Source: Bacteroidota bacterium
GTDB taxonomy: Bacteria; Bacteroidota; Bacteroidia; Chitinophagales; JADJOU01
Assembly: GCA_016713645.1 (NCBI GenBank)
Contig: JADJOU010000025.1
Span: forward strand, 1-33,634
Direction of reading: 5' to 3'
DNA length: 33,634 nucleotides
The position numbers and the translations under genes were made by a program. Below, in pieces: positions 8,047 through 16,483 of this stretch. How positions within the stretch are numbered: the first letter of the stretch is position 1; the number at the start of each line of letters is the position of its first letter. The notes under the pieces were generated by a model, which saw nothing but the letters and a program-made list of their open reading frames with translations, had not been told where the DNA came from and did not search any database.

Positions 8047-9024
8047 ATGAAGAGACTATTTTTGTTTTTAACCATTTTAGGCGTACAGACATACGGCTAT
8101 GCGCAGCAAGATGCACAGCTCAGTATGTATATGTTTAATCTTCTTCATTTTAACCCAGCCTATGCAGGCTCTAAGGAATGTCTAAGTGCTGTGGGCGTAT
8201 ACCGCCATCAATGGGACAATATTCAAGGTGCCCCGCGCACGGTCAGTCTTTCCGTTCACAATAAATTCAAAAAGGACCATTATAACTGGGGTTTGTCCTT
8301 CAAGGGCGACAAATTGGGCTTGACGACAGCTGGAAATCTAGAGGGAATTTTTGCTTATAAGGTGCGCATGTCAGATGAGATTAGACTCCATTTGGGTATA
8401 TCTGCTGGGGTTGCTTTTATTCAGCGACAGACGCAAGATGCCATTGTAAGTCAGTTTGGTGATCCCATGCAGAGTAATAATCCCAATAAATTGGCTCCAA
8501 ACATCGGTTTTGGCGCTTTTCTCTACGGAGATAAGTTCTTTGTCGGTGGCGCTATTCCCCACTTATTGCTCGTCTCTTACAGGGAAAATGAATTTTTAGC
8601 GGGGGATTCTTCAGGACAATTCAACCACTTATTTTTTCAAGGTGGATTGATTTTGGGAAATACGGATAAATTCAAATTTAGACCGAGTACTATGATCAAA
8701 TACGCATCTAATGCGCCACTCTCCGTCGATGTCAACCTAAGTGCACTCTTCAGCGAGCGATTTTGGATTGGGGCCTCGTATCGGTTCGGAGGCAATATCT
8801 ACTCCATTGATAACAATACAGCCGTGCGTCAAATAGGAAGCGGCAATGCCATCGTGGGAACAATCAAATTCTTAATCACCCAGCAATTAGAAATAGGTTA
8901 TGCCTATGACTACCCGCTTCATTCACTGATCAGCAGGGGTTCGCATGAAATGATGTTGGGCTTTAATCTATGTAAAGGCAAGACCGTGCGATTTGTTACA
9001 CCTAGATATGTTAACTATTTCTAA
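8047..9024 (+). CDS. PorP/SprF family type IX secretion membrane protein
   Basis: A complete 325-residue outer-membrane beta-barrel. A signal peptide (residues 1-19, ending GYAQ) is followed by QDAQLSMYMFNLLHFNPAYA, the hallmark N-terminus of the PorP/SprF family, then YRHQWDNIQGAPRTVSLSVH. The remainder is amphipathic strands ending in an aromatic residue (YVNYF). PorP-type proteins in Bacteroidota act in type IX secretion and gliding, binding PorE-like or SprB-like partners; many genomes carry several paralogues, so this one need not be the core PorP. The next gene, 37 bp downstream, is a porE-like OmpA protein, the usual partner. An AT-rich stem-loop lies between the two. Confidence 0.93.
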   Translation: MKRLFLFLTILGVQTYGYAQQDAQLSMYMFNLLHFNPAYAGSKECLSAVGVYRHQWDNIQGAPRTVSLSVHNKFKKDHYNWGLSFKGDKLGLTTAGNLEGIFAYKVRMSDEIRLHLGISAGVAFIQRQTQDAIVSQFGDPMQSNNPNKLAPNIGFGAFLYGDKFFVGGAIPHLLLVSYRENEFLAGDSSGQFNHLFFQGGLILGNTDKFKFRPSTMIKYASNAPLSVDVNLSALFSERFWIGASYRFGGNIYSIDNNTAVRQIGSGNAIVGTIKFLITQQLEIGYAYDYPLHSLISRGSHEMMLGFNLCKGKTVRFVTPRYVNYF

Positions 9025-9029
9025 TAAAT

Positions 9030-9049
9030 TTAAGAATCAAAATTCTTAA
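9030..9049 (+). other. Intercistronic stem-loop between porP-like and porE-like genes
   Basis: TTAAGAAT and ATTCTTAA form a perfect 8-bp stem with loop CAAA, six bases after the porP stop. It has no following T run, so an RNA-stability or processing hairpin is more likely than a terminator. Confidence 0.45.
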
Positions 9050-9061
9050 TAAAAATTGACT

Positions 9062-11272
9062 ATGAAGTTATCCGGTATTAAATACTTTTTGCTTTTATGT
9101 ATATTCTTTTCAACGCAAATCAAAGTCAGTATTGCTCAATCGCGCGATGAAAAAGTAGGCGATAAAGCTTACCAGTATTTTGATTTTGCCAATGCCATTA
9201 AATCCTATCAGCGCGTCTTAAAATCAAATCCAGACCAACCGGCTATCAAAGAGAAAATCGCCAATTGTTATCGATTGATGAATAATACCGTTGAAATGGA
9301 AAAGTGGTATGCAGAAGTGGTCAAAGATCCAAGCACAGCAGCCATCAATAAGTTCTATTATGCCCAAGCGCTGAGAAGCAATGAGAAATATGATGCTGCG
9401 CTCAAATATTATAACGAGTTCAAAGCGACAAGCAAGGATGCAAGACCTTTGGGAATTATTGAGGGATATAAATATGTTCAAAAATTGCGCAAGGGAACAA
9501 ATTCCGTTAAAATCGAGAATTTATTCGAAGCCAATAGTCCTGAATCTGACTTTAGTCCGATGTTCTATAGAGATACAGCGGTGATTTTTCTTTCGAATAC
9601 CAAGCGAAAAAATCCACGAATTGATGAATGGACCCAATTGCCTTTCTTAGACTTATATGTTTCAAGTAAGGAAAAAGGAAAACATAAAAAGCCAACAGTT
9701 TTCGGCTTTGCAAAAATCAATGGAGGTTATCACGAAGGACCTGTAAGCTTTACCAAGGATTGGGGGTGATGTACGTTACCGCAGCAATTACGACGGAGGA
9801 AAATATAAAAAGGAAAAGATAAGAAAACAGTTACCCTAAAGATTTATAAAGTCAATTACGAGGGCGACCTCAATAACTGGGTCACTGCAGAAGAGGCCTT
9901 GCCATTCAATAGCAATGAATACTCTGTCTGTCATCCGGCATTTAGTCCAGATGATAATCTATTGTATTTCGCTTCAGATATGCCAGGTGGATTAGGAGGA
10001 ACGGATATTTGGGTGAGTAAAAAGAGGGGGGTCTTCGGGGGTAAACCAAAGAACCTTGGACCCCAATTGTAACACCTGGAGAGGAGAAATTTCTATTTGT
10101 CGCTGATGACGGGGTGAGATACTTTGCCTCTGATGGACATTAGGCTTAGGCGGTTTGGATATATACAGCACGTATACAGATAAGAAGACAAAGAAATTGA
10201 CACCAATTATCAATCTTGGCGCCCCATACAATAGCAGCAAAGATGATTTTGGCTATATCGTCGATAAATCCAATAGAAAGGGATATTTCAGTTCAAATAG
10301 ACCTGGTGGATTGGGCAATGATGATATCTATGCTTGGACCAACTAATTCACTCAAGTTGATCATCAAAGTCAAAGATTCTAAATCTCTGGTTGGCGGCGA
10401 AAGGTGCAGATTAAATTGATTTGTGCAGAAGAATTTCAAAGGAGGAAAGAAGACAAATGATCAAGGAACAACGGAATATGTTAGTTCTTCCGGATACTCG
10501 TGTACCCTCAAAGTGACACGTCAAGGTTACAAACCAAAATCATTTGCCATCAATATCGGCAAGGAGACCAAGGAAGTAGGTTAAACTTGAGAAAGAAGGT
10601 GCGCCTGAGATGAAATTGGAAATCTTGGTTTTGGATAAACAGACTAATCAACCGATTCCTGGAGCTTCCATTCGAGTTGCCAGTAAGAACACTTCAGAGA
10701 AAGTCAATTCTAAAACGGACCCTGAAGGTAAATTGTTGATGGCGGGAATCCAGACCAATAATGAATACTATATTACTGTTGATAAAGAGACAGGCGACCC
10801 GAATAAGAAATATTTGACCGTTAAAATGACGACGAATACCGTGGGCAAAGAGGCCCCAGCCTATTTGAAAGAAGTGCTCTATCTCGACCTCGTAGAGAAA
10901 AACGTGGCGATTAAAATCGACAATATCTATTACGACGTAGATAAATACTATATCCGCCCTGATGCCGCGCGAGAATTGGACAAATTGGTTAAAATCTTGC
11001 TAGACAATCCAGGTATTGAAATAGAATTGAGTTCGCATACAGACTGTAGAAGTAGTGCACAATACAATATGCAATTGAGTGCGAAACGGGCAGAGTCTGC
11101 GGTCAACCATATCGCCTCGAAAGGGGTAGATGCGCGCAGGATGATTGCTGCGGGTTATGGAGAGAGTCGATTGGTCAATAATTGTAGTTGTGAGGGAGCC
11201 AATGTGGTGCCTTGTACGGATGCCAAGCACCAAGAGAACCGGCGTACTGAATTTAAAATCTTGAAATTCTAA
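9062..11272 (+). CDS. PorE-like TPR / PD40 propeller / regulatory-domain / OmpA protein, multiply frameshifted
   Basis: Repaired, this is one protein of about 735 residues. A signal peptide (MKLSGIKYFLLLCIFFSTQI..., ending IAQ) is followed by TPR-like helices (residues 25-130), then PD40/WD40-like propeller blades (FSPMFYRDTAVIFLSN, CHPAFSPDDNLLYFASD, then GGLGGTDIW, GLDIYSTYTDKK and FSSNRPGGLGNDDIYAW), a carboxypeptidase-regulatory-like domain (LEILVLDKQTNQPIPGASI) and a C-terminal OmpA domain (YYDVDKYYIRPDAARELDKL, ELSSHTDCR, NMQLSAKRAESA, NRRTEFKI). This is the domain order of PorE (PG1058 type), which is thought to anchor type IX components to peptidoglycan. The frame breaks near 9765, 9810, 10068, 10141, 10346, 10400, 10440 and 10583, while both ends are clean. 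Start ATG 9062 is used; the TTG at 9056 adds only two residues. A terminator follows. Confidence 0.85.
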
Positions 11273-11290
11273 TTATCTTATTTCGAACTC

Positions 11291-11325
11291 GAAACACCTC
11301 ACGATTGTGGGGTGTTTCTATTTTA
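11291..11325 (+). terminator. Terminator after the porE-like gene
   Basis: GAAACACC and GGTGTTTC pair, extended by CAC/GTG around GATT, followed by CTATTTT. It lies 18 bp after the stop at 11272. Confidence 0.82.
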
Positions 11326-11335
11326 AGCAGATTCC

Positions 11336-12605
11336 ATGAATAAATTTTTACTCTTATTTTTTTTCATTTGGAATGCCTGCGCAGCCCAAATTTCTATTTC
11401 CATCACCGATGTCAATACCCATGCGCCGATTCCCCATGTGACGATTCGAAATGTGGCCTTGAATAAATTTATAGAGACAGGAGAGGATGGAAAATTTATG
11501 ATGGGTTCTATTGCGACAGATATCAACGATGTCTTGGAATTCTTTCATCTAAATTATGAGACTTCGAGAATTGCAGTTGCTTTAATTGTCAAGAGCAATC
11601 AAGTGGCGATGACACCCAAGCGCTATGAATTACAGGAGACGAGAATCAAGCCGATTGAACCCATAGCCATATTGAAAATGGCCTATCTCAACAGCGAGGC
11701 GAATCATTTGCCCAAGGAGTCTTTTGTGCAGCGCGTAGGGCTGACGGAAGAGTTTTTTGAAAAGGGGAAATGCATTCGATTCGCGGTATCTCATATCGAT
11801 TTATATCAGCATCACAAAGCAGATGGAGAGGACAATAGACCATTTTATAAATTCGGTTCTGTACCCAACCTCAAGCAGGTCTATCAATGCAATGATTCGA
11901 CTTTTTTTCAAAAGCTGATGGACATCGTGGGCAAGCGCTGGTCCAAGGATATGTATAATAATCTATCCGCTGTGGGCTATGTCAAAGGCATCAACCTCTT
12001 GAATACATCATTCTCAGATGCGCTCAAAAAAAACTCGGATGTGAAATTGAGGTTTGTCTCGATGGATACAATACAAAATCGGCGGGCGTATAATATCGAG
12101 ATGACTTATTATAGCGGGCAAAGTGGCCTATATGATCACCAATGTCTATATCGATGAATCGACCTTTGCGGTGGCGGAGATCTTGACGCGCGCGACAGAT
12201 GATATTGAGAAGATTTCCCTCTTGGATTTCAAGACCAAGGCGATACTCTGGATATTTGGAGTGAAGTTTAAAATCCATCGCTTCTACAATAAAATCAGTT
12301 TTTATCAGAATGCAGAGCATAAATGGTTGGTAGGTTCAAACATCTATTTTGTGCCGATGGAGGTATCGATCCGCGGCAATAAATTCATGGGTTATTTTGT
12401 GTCTAAATACCCCATTGAGAAAAATACTATCCCACACAATATAGAGATGAGATTTGGAAAAGAACAAGGATTTGTGGGGACCAATATCTATGATTTCTAT
12501 GCCCCAGCCGTTCATGCCTATCCATTGCATCCAATACCTAAATCAACTCACAAAGAAGCGATGAATATGCAGGAGCGGAATCGAGTGTTTAATGGGAGGA
12601 AATAG
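11336..12605 (+). CDS. Carboxypeptidase-like regulatory domain protein (one frameshift)
   Basis: About 421 residues when the frame is repaired. A signal peptide (1-17, ending ACAAQ) is followed by a CarboxypepD_reg-like beta domain (ISITDVNTHAPIPHVTIRNV, then ETGEDGKFMM; residues 18-95). The rest is a region found in other Bacteroidota exported proteins with this domain (IEPIAILKMAYLNSEANHLP, FVQRVGLTEEFFEKGKCIRF). The first frame ends at 12157. An extra C at about 12127-12128 explains it, since the next frame resumes with YMITNVYIDESTFAVAEIL and ends at 12605. It lies directly after the porE terminator and has no clear promoter. Its function is not known; periplasmic or outer-membrane location is inferred. 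Confidence 0.75.
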
Positions 12606-12935
12606 GGGTAATTTGGTTTAATGTAGTCAATGGGGATGTTTTCAAATTAGGTCAGTAATATTCGTGAATATATTATGGCGTGTCCCTGCGGGTCGCGCTA
12701 TTCGCCTTACTCGTGCCTCGTGTCGGCTGCTATCGCTCACGCTGAGTAGTTCTATTCGGCATTTGAAGTCAATTCAACTTTGTCAGAACAGGATTTACGT
12801 GATTTGCGCGATTTACAAGATTTACATGATTTTGAGATTGTCAGGATGGGTAATGGGGATGATCATCTTTTTATTATAAAGGCGATGAAATTATAAACTC
12901 AATCCTCCAAAATTAATCAGTAACCCATCCTCCCC
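12606..12935. other. Gene-free stretch with dispersed-repeat-like fragments
   Basis: No credible reading frame was found. About 12677-12760 is a GC-richer segment starting GGCGTGTCCCTGCGGGTCGC; it resembles a short sequence I recall recurring between genes in many Bacteroidota genomes. This is followed by a 9-bp tandem repeat (12788-12832) and then AT-rich sequence leading into the tandem array at 12936. Confidence 0.5.
12788..12832 (+). repeat. 9-bp tandem repeat, five copies of NNNGATTTN
   Basis: Five consecutive 9-base units (CAGGATTTA, CGTGATTTG, CGCGATTTA, CAAGATTTA, CATGATTTT) share a GATTT core. The unit is a multiple of three but no gene covers it. Confidence 0.7.
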
Positions 12936-13806
12936 GCTACCGCGAGCTTGTAGCTCGTGGACATTGATACTTCGGCCATTGGATATGAACGCCGTTTAAT
13001 CCCCCAAGCCCTGATGTGTGTCTCCACACATCACTTCAACTGTTCTCTGAGCATTCACGGTGCAGGATTTTACCTTTGTGAATATGCACAATTATAAGAG
13101 GAATTAATTGCGCTGTGTGGAGACACACTGCGCAGCTTTTGTGGATGGAGTTCCGCTACCGCGAGCTTGTAGCTCGTGGACATTGATACTTTGGCCATTG
13201 GACATGAACGTCGTTTAATCCCCCAAGCCTTGATGTGTGTCTCCACACATCACTTCACTTGCTCCCTGAGCATTCACAGTGCGGGATTTTACCTTTGTGA
13301 ATATGCACAATTATAAGAGGAATTAATTGCGCTGTGTGGAGACACACCGCGCAGCTTTTGTGGATGGAGTTCCGCTACCGCGAGCTTGTAGCTCGTGGAC
13401 ATTGATACTTCGGCCATTGGATATGAACGCCGTTTAATCCCCCAAGCCCTGATGTGCGTCTCCACACATCACTTCACTTGCTCCCTGAGCATTCACAGTG
13501 CGGGATTTTACCTTTGTGAATATGCACAATTATAAGAGGAATTAATTGCGCTGTGTGGAGACACACCGCGCAGCTTTTGTGGATGGAGTTCGCTACCGCG
13601 AGCTTGTAGCTCGTGGACATTGATATTTTGGCCATTGGACATGAACGTCGTTTAATCCCCAAGCCTTGATGTGTCTCACACATCACTTCACTTGCTCCCT
13701 GAGCATTCACAGTGCGGGATTTTACCTTTGTGAATATGCACAATTATAAGAGGAATTAATTGCGCTGTGTGGAGACACACCGCGCAGCTTTTGTGGATGG
13801 TGTTCC
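12936..13806. repeat. Tandem array of four ~219-bp units (A-B-A-B)
   Basis: The units begin with GCTACCGCGAGCTTGTAGCT at 12936, 13155, 13374 and 13592, giving periods of 219, 219 and 218 bp. The fourth runs to about 13806, where a fifth start decays (CCACTACC). Units 1 and 3 share variants (CTTCGGCC, GATATGAACGCC) and units 2 and 4 share others (TTTGGCC, GACATGAACGTC), so a two-unit block was duplicated. Each unit holds several dyads: CGAGC-TTGTA-GCTCG, TGATGTGTG-TCTC-CACACATCA (13231-13252 in unit 2; changed in units 3 and 4), ATTCACA with TGTGAAT, and TGTGT-GGAG-ACACA. No open frame spans the array consistently. It could be a REP/RAYT-like or MITE-derived array; no transposase is present in the window. 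Confidence 0.9.
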
Positions 13807-13822
13807 ACTACCAAGAAGAGGA

Positions 13823-14190
13823 ATTAAAAATTAATCCTCCCCATGCATTCAATAAAGATAAAAAGTTTTTGTTATAAGAATTTCCCTTACCTGTCCAACC
13901 CTTTCCATCATCTTTCTAGTGCTTACCTTTATCCGTATGGTCCTTGTCACTATCTGTATAGCCATTGCCGTCATCTGTATGCACCGCAATACTACCTCTA
14001 TGGTCTTCGTCACCAGTACTTTATAAGAGCGCGCAAAATGTCTGGTTCTTGTCACCATCTGTATGGTCTTTTTCACTGTCTGTATGCTTATTGCCATCAT
14101 CTGTATGCTCCTTGTCATCATCAGTATGCTCTTTGTCATGAACCAATTCAATTGAAAATGTGGCTGATACCTGTATCAATCCATGAAATG
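13823..14190 (-). pseudogene. Decayed gene with 21-bp repeats encoding HTD-rich heptapeptides
   Basis: On the minus strand one frame from about 14190 reads ...SIELVHDKEHTDDD and continues with 7-residue units DKEHTDD, DKEHTDD, GNKHTDS, EKDHTDG, each 21 bp, until a stop at 14021-14023. After a frame change the pattern resumes (VHTDD, GNGYTDS, DKDHTDK, GKH), meets a stop, and then reads KDDGKGWTGKGNSYNKNF. No good ATG in this frame and at least two breaks mark it as a relic. Open frames on the plus strand and in another minus frame over the same DNA are by-products of the 21-bp periodicity. The His/Asp/Lys-rich unit suggests a metal-binding or surface repeat, but this is a guess. Confidence 0.5.
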
Positions 14191-14270
14191 ACTCCCAACT
14201 GATGAAAAATATTGACTAAATTTTTATTTTTCCCTTATTTTGCGATTCATTTAAAAACTGACAGCATTGG

Positions 14271-15245
14271 ATGCCGGCTAAAAAGGAGAAATATTTTTAC
14301 AATACCCAGACCCTGCGCTATGAGAAACTCAAAGTCGATTGGAAGCGTCGCACCTTGAATATCTTCATGCTGGTCTGCGCGTTTTTGGTCTTCTCCACCA
14401 TCATCGTCATGCTCTCCCACAAGTTTTTTCCCTCGCCCAATGAGAAGAAATTGCTTCAAAAAATAGACATTCAAGAGAAAAATTTGAACGAAGCCAGTCA
14501 GGAATTGGATAAAATCACCGCAGATTTGATGATATTGAGGGAGCGAGATGCCAATATCTATCGGTCGATTTATCAGCGCGATCCCCTTCCTGAGAATATC
14601 TGGCAGGTGGGCAATGCAGATAGCGCCAGACATGATATGTTTGCAAATTTCGTCAGCGATGAAGTACTAGAATCAATTGCTAAAAAGATTGACATCATCA
14701 AACGAAAAATTGCCGTTCAGAATGTCTCTTTCAACGAAATCGCCGCATTGATTGAAAAGAAGAATGAGATGCTGGGCGCCATTCCCTCTATTCAACCCGT
14801 GGCGAATAAGAAGTTGAAGTATATCGCCTCTGGTTTTGGTATGCGGATTCACCCGATTTATAAAGTGGCTAAAATGCATACAGGTATTGATTTTACAGCA
14901 CCTGTGGGCGTGGAAGTTTATGCAACGGGTGATGGGGTTGTTGAATTAGCTGGCAGCGGCGGCGGTTATGGCAATGAAGTGGTTATCAATCATGGCTATG
15001 GATATAAATCGAGATATGCCCATTTATCGGCATTCAAAACCCGCAGAGGGAAAGCTGTGAAGCGGGGAGAAGTCATCGGCAGAGTGGGCAGCACGGGTGC
15101 ATCAGTAGGTCCGCACTTGCACTACGAGGTGGAATACATGAATCGAAAAATTGATCCGGCTTTATTTTTTTACAACGATTTGTCGGATAAACAATACGAG
15201 GAGATGCTCAAAATTTCTAGTGCAGAAGGACAATCATTTGACTAA
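14271..15245 (+). CDS. Membrane-anchored M23 family metallopeptidase
   Basis: A 324-residue peptidoglycan endopeptidase. It has a short cytosolic N-terminus, one transmembrane segment (about 29-49), a coiled coil (57-90), a second helical region (125-170), and an M23/LytM domain (185-300). The zinc ligands are complete: His203 and Asp207 (HTGIDFTAP) and His284 (PHLHYEV), with His251 (YAHLS) and His282 as catalytic residues. It would cut peptide cross-links in the periplasm. It lies 9 bp before ftsX. FtsX proteins control LytM-type or CHAP hydrolases through coiled-coil partners, so this enzyme is a plausible FtsX client; this is inferred from the gene pair. The ATG at 14271 is the first suitable start after the repeat region. 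Confidence 0.92.
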   Translation: MPAKKEKYFYNTQTLRYEKLKVDWKRRTLNIFMLVCAFLVFSTIIVMLSHKFFPSPNEKKLLQKIDIQEKNLNEASQELDKITADLMILRERDANIYRSIYQRDPLPENIWQVGNADSARHDMFANFVSDEVLESIAKKIDIIKRKIAVQNVSFNEIAALIEKKNEMLGAIPSIQPVANKKLKYIASGFGMRIHPIYKVAKMHTGIDFTAPVGVEVYATGDGVVELAGSGGGYGNEVVINHGYGYKSRYAHLSAFKTRRGKAVKRGEVIGRVGSTGASVGPHLHYEVEYMNRKIDPALFFYNDLSDKQYEEMLKISSAEGQSFD

Positions 15246-15254
15246 TTTTATACT

Positions 15255-16124
15255 GTGATACAAAAAGGAAAATCCATTAAAAAGAACAAAATATCCTTTC
15301 TCGGGACGATCTGGAGCACTTCTCTGGTCCTTGTGGTATTGGGGATTATTGCCATTTTATTTTTTGAAGCGAAAAATTTGTCCAACCAACTCAAGGAGAG
15401 CATCACCATGCAGGTTGAATTGGCGGGAGATGGGGATAAATCGGCCTATATCGGCAAGATGAATGAATTGAAAAAGCGCCCTTTTGTCAAGAAGGTGGAA
15501 TTCGTGTCCAAAGATGAAGCAGCCAAAATCATGCAAGAAGAAATGGGGGAGAAGTTTATCGATATATTGGGCTATAACCCCCTATTCAATGCATTTAACG
15601 TGAATATCAAGGCGGAATTTGCTACTCCAGAAAAACTCTCCGAAATCAAAAAAGAATTGATGGGATTGGATTATATCAAAGATGTCACCTATTCCACGTC
15701 TATAGCCAGTTCCCTCCACAACAATTTGAATAAATTGACTTTTGGCAGTATCATATTGGTGATGATATTATTGGTTATTGTGATTATGCTCATCGACAAT
15801 ACCATTCGCTTGGCGATGTATTCCGATCGGTTTTTGATCAAGAGCATGCAGTTGGTCGGGGCAACTAGATGGTATATCATCAAGCCCTATATCACCAAAT
15901 CCTTTATCAACGCTTGGGTAAGCACCCTCGTCGCTTCCCTACTCCTGATGGGGATGATATTATTGGTCTCAGACAATATTTCAGGCTTATCCATCATCAA
16001 TCACTTCATGCAATTATTATTGATATTTTTGGGATTGGCGATAGTCAGTTTGATTATTTCTGTGATAAGTACGTATATTGCAGTCTCAAAATACCTGAGT
16101 ATTAAATTAGATGATTTGTATTAA
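15255..16124 (+). CDS. ftsX: Cell division protein FtsX (permease-like ABC component)
   Basis: A 289-residue FtsX with the expected topology: a transmembrane helix at about 17-40, a periplasmic domain (about 42-160, with FVKKVEFVSKDEAAKIMQEE), then three helices (about 167-190, 215-240, 255-280). It carries IRLAMYSDRFLIKSMQLVGA, the conserved cytosolic coupling segment that contacts FtsE. FtsX with FtsE transmits ATP-driven signals to peptidoglycan hydrolases at the septum. The start is a GTG at 15255, 9 bp after the M23 stop. ftsE is not in the window, which is usual in Bacteroidota. DUF3098 and uppP follow in the order typical for the phylum. Confidence 0.94.
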   Translation: MIQKGKSIKKNKISFLGTIWSTSLVLVVLGIIAILFFEAKNLSNQLKESITMQVELAGDGDKSAYIGKMNELKKRPFVKKVEFVSKDEAAKIMQEEMGEKFIDILGYNPLFNAFNVNIKAEFATPEKLSEIKKELMGLDYIKDVTYSTSIASSLHNNLNKLTFGSIILVMILLVIVIMLIDNTIRLAMYSDRFLIKSMQLVGATRWYIIKPYITKSFINAWVSTLVASLLLMGMILLVSDNISGLSIINHFMQLLLIFLGLAIVSLIISVISTYIAVSKYLSIKLDDLY

Positions 16125-16148
16125 AAAGCATTAAAAATTAAAGATTAT

Positions 16149-16466
16149 ATGGCAAGTCCAAAACCAAGTCCACAGCCTATTAAAGTGGATGCAAAAGTAA
16201 AAGTTGAGAGTACCAAACCAGTTGATAAAATAGATACATCAAAGCCCCTCATGTTTGGCAAGATGAATTATCAAATGATGATCGTGGGCATCGTGGTGAT
16301 TTTAGTTGGCTTTATGTTGATGGCCGGCGGTGCTTCTGCTGATCCCAACAATTTCAATGGGGAAGAGAAATACAGTTTCAGAAGAATTAGCTTGGCGCCA
16401 TTTGTTGTGGTGTTGGGATTTGTGATTGAAATCGTCGCATGCTTTTGGAATAAAAAATCTTCCTAA
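16149..16466 (+). CDS. DUF3098 family membrane protein
   Basis: A 105-residue protein with a polar, lysine-rich N-terminus (residues 1-35) and two transmembrane helices (about 42-62 and 80-99). Between them is the family signature: FGKMNYQMMIVGIVV, then GGASADPNNFNGEEKYSF, then RRISLAPFVVVLGF. DUF3098 proteins are restricted to Bacteroidota and nearly always lie between ftsX and uppP, as here. Function is unknown; linkage suggests a part in cell-wall synthesis or division. Confidence 0.92.
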   Translation: MASPKPSPQPIKVDAKVKVESTKPVDKIDTSKPLMFGKMNYQMMIVGIVVILVGFMLMAGGASADPNNFNGEEKYSFRRISLAPFVVVLGFVIEIVACFWNKKSS

Positions 16467-16483
16467 CGAATTAATTCGCATCC

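Noticed and set aside
11000..11233. Minus-strand open frame inside the OmpA domain
   Set aside because: It is antisense to a strongly conserved domain and has no features of its own.
9056..11272. Several separate small genes (TPR protein, short propeller fragments, OmpA protein)
   Set aside because: The fragments join in order into one known domain architecture, so they are pieces of one frameshifted gene.
13474..13743. 89-residue minus-strand open frame in the tandem array
   Set aside because: It spans two repeat units and is open only because of small deletions in unit 4; the other units do not keep it.
12936..13806. CRISPR array
   Set aside because: The repeated unit is ~219 bp with no short direct repeats and unique spacers, and there are no cas genes.
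13843..14202. 119-residue plus-strand open frame rich in His, Tyr and Cys
   Set aside because: It arises from the 21-bp repeat being a multiple of three; the composition is implausible and the minus strand gives the coherent HTD pattern.
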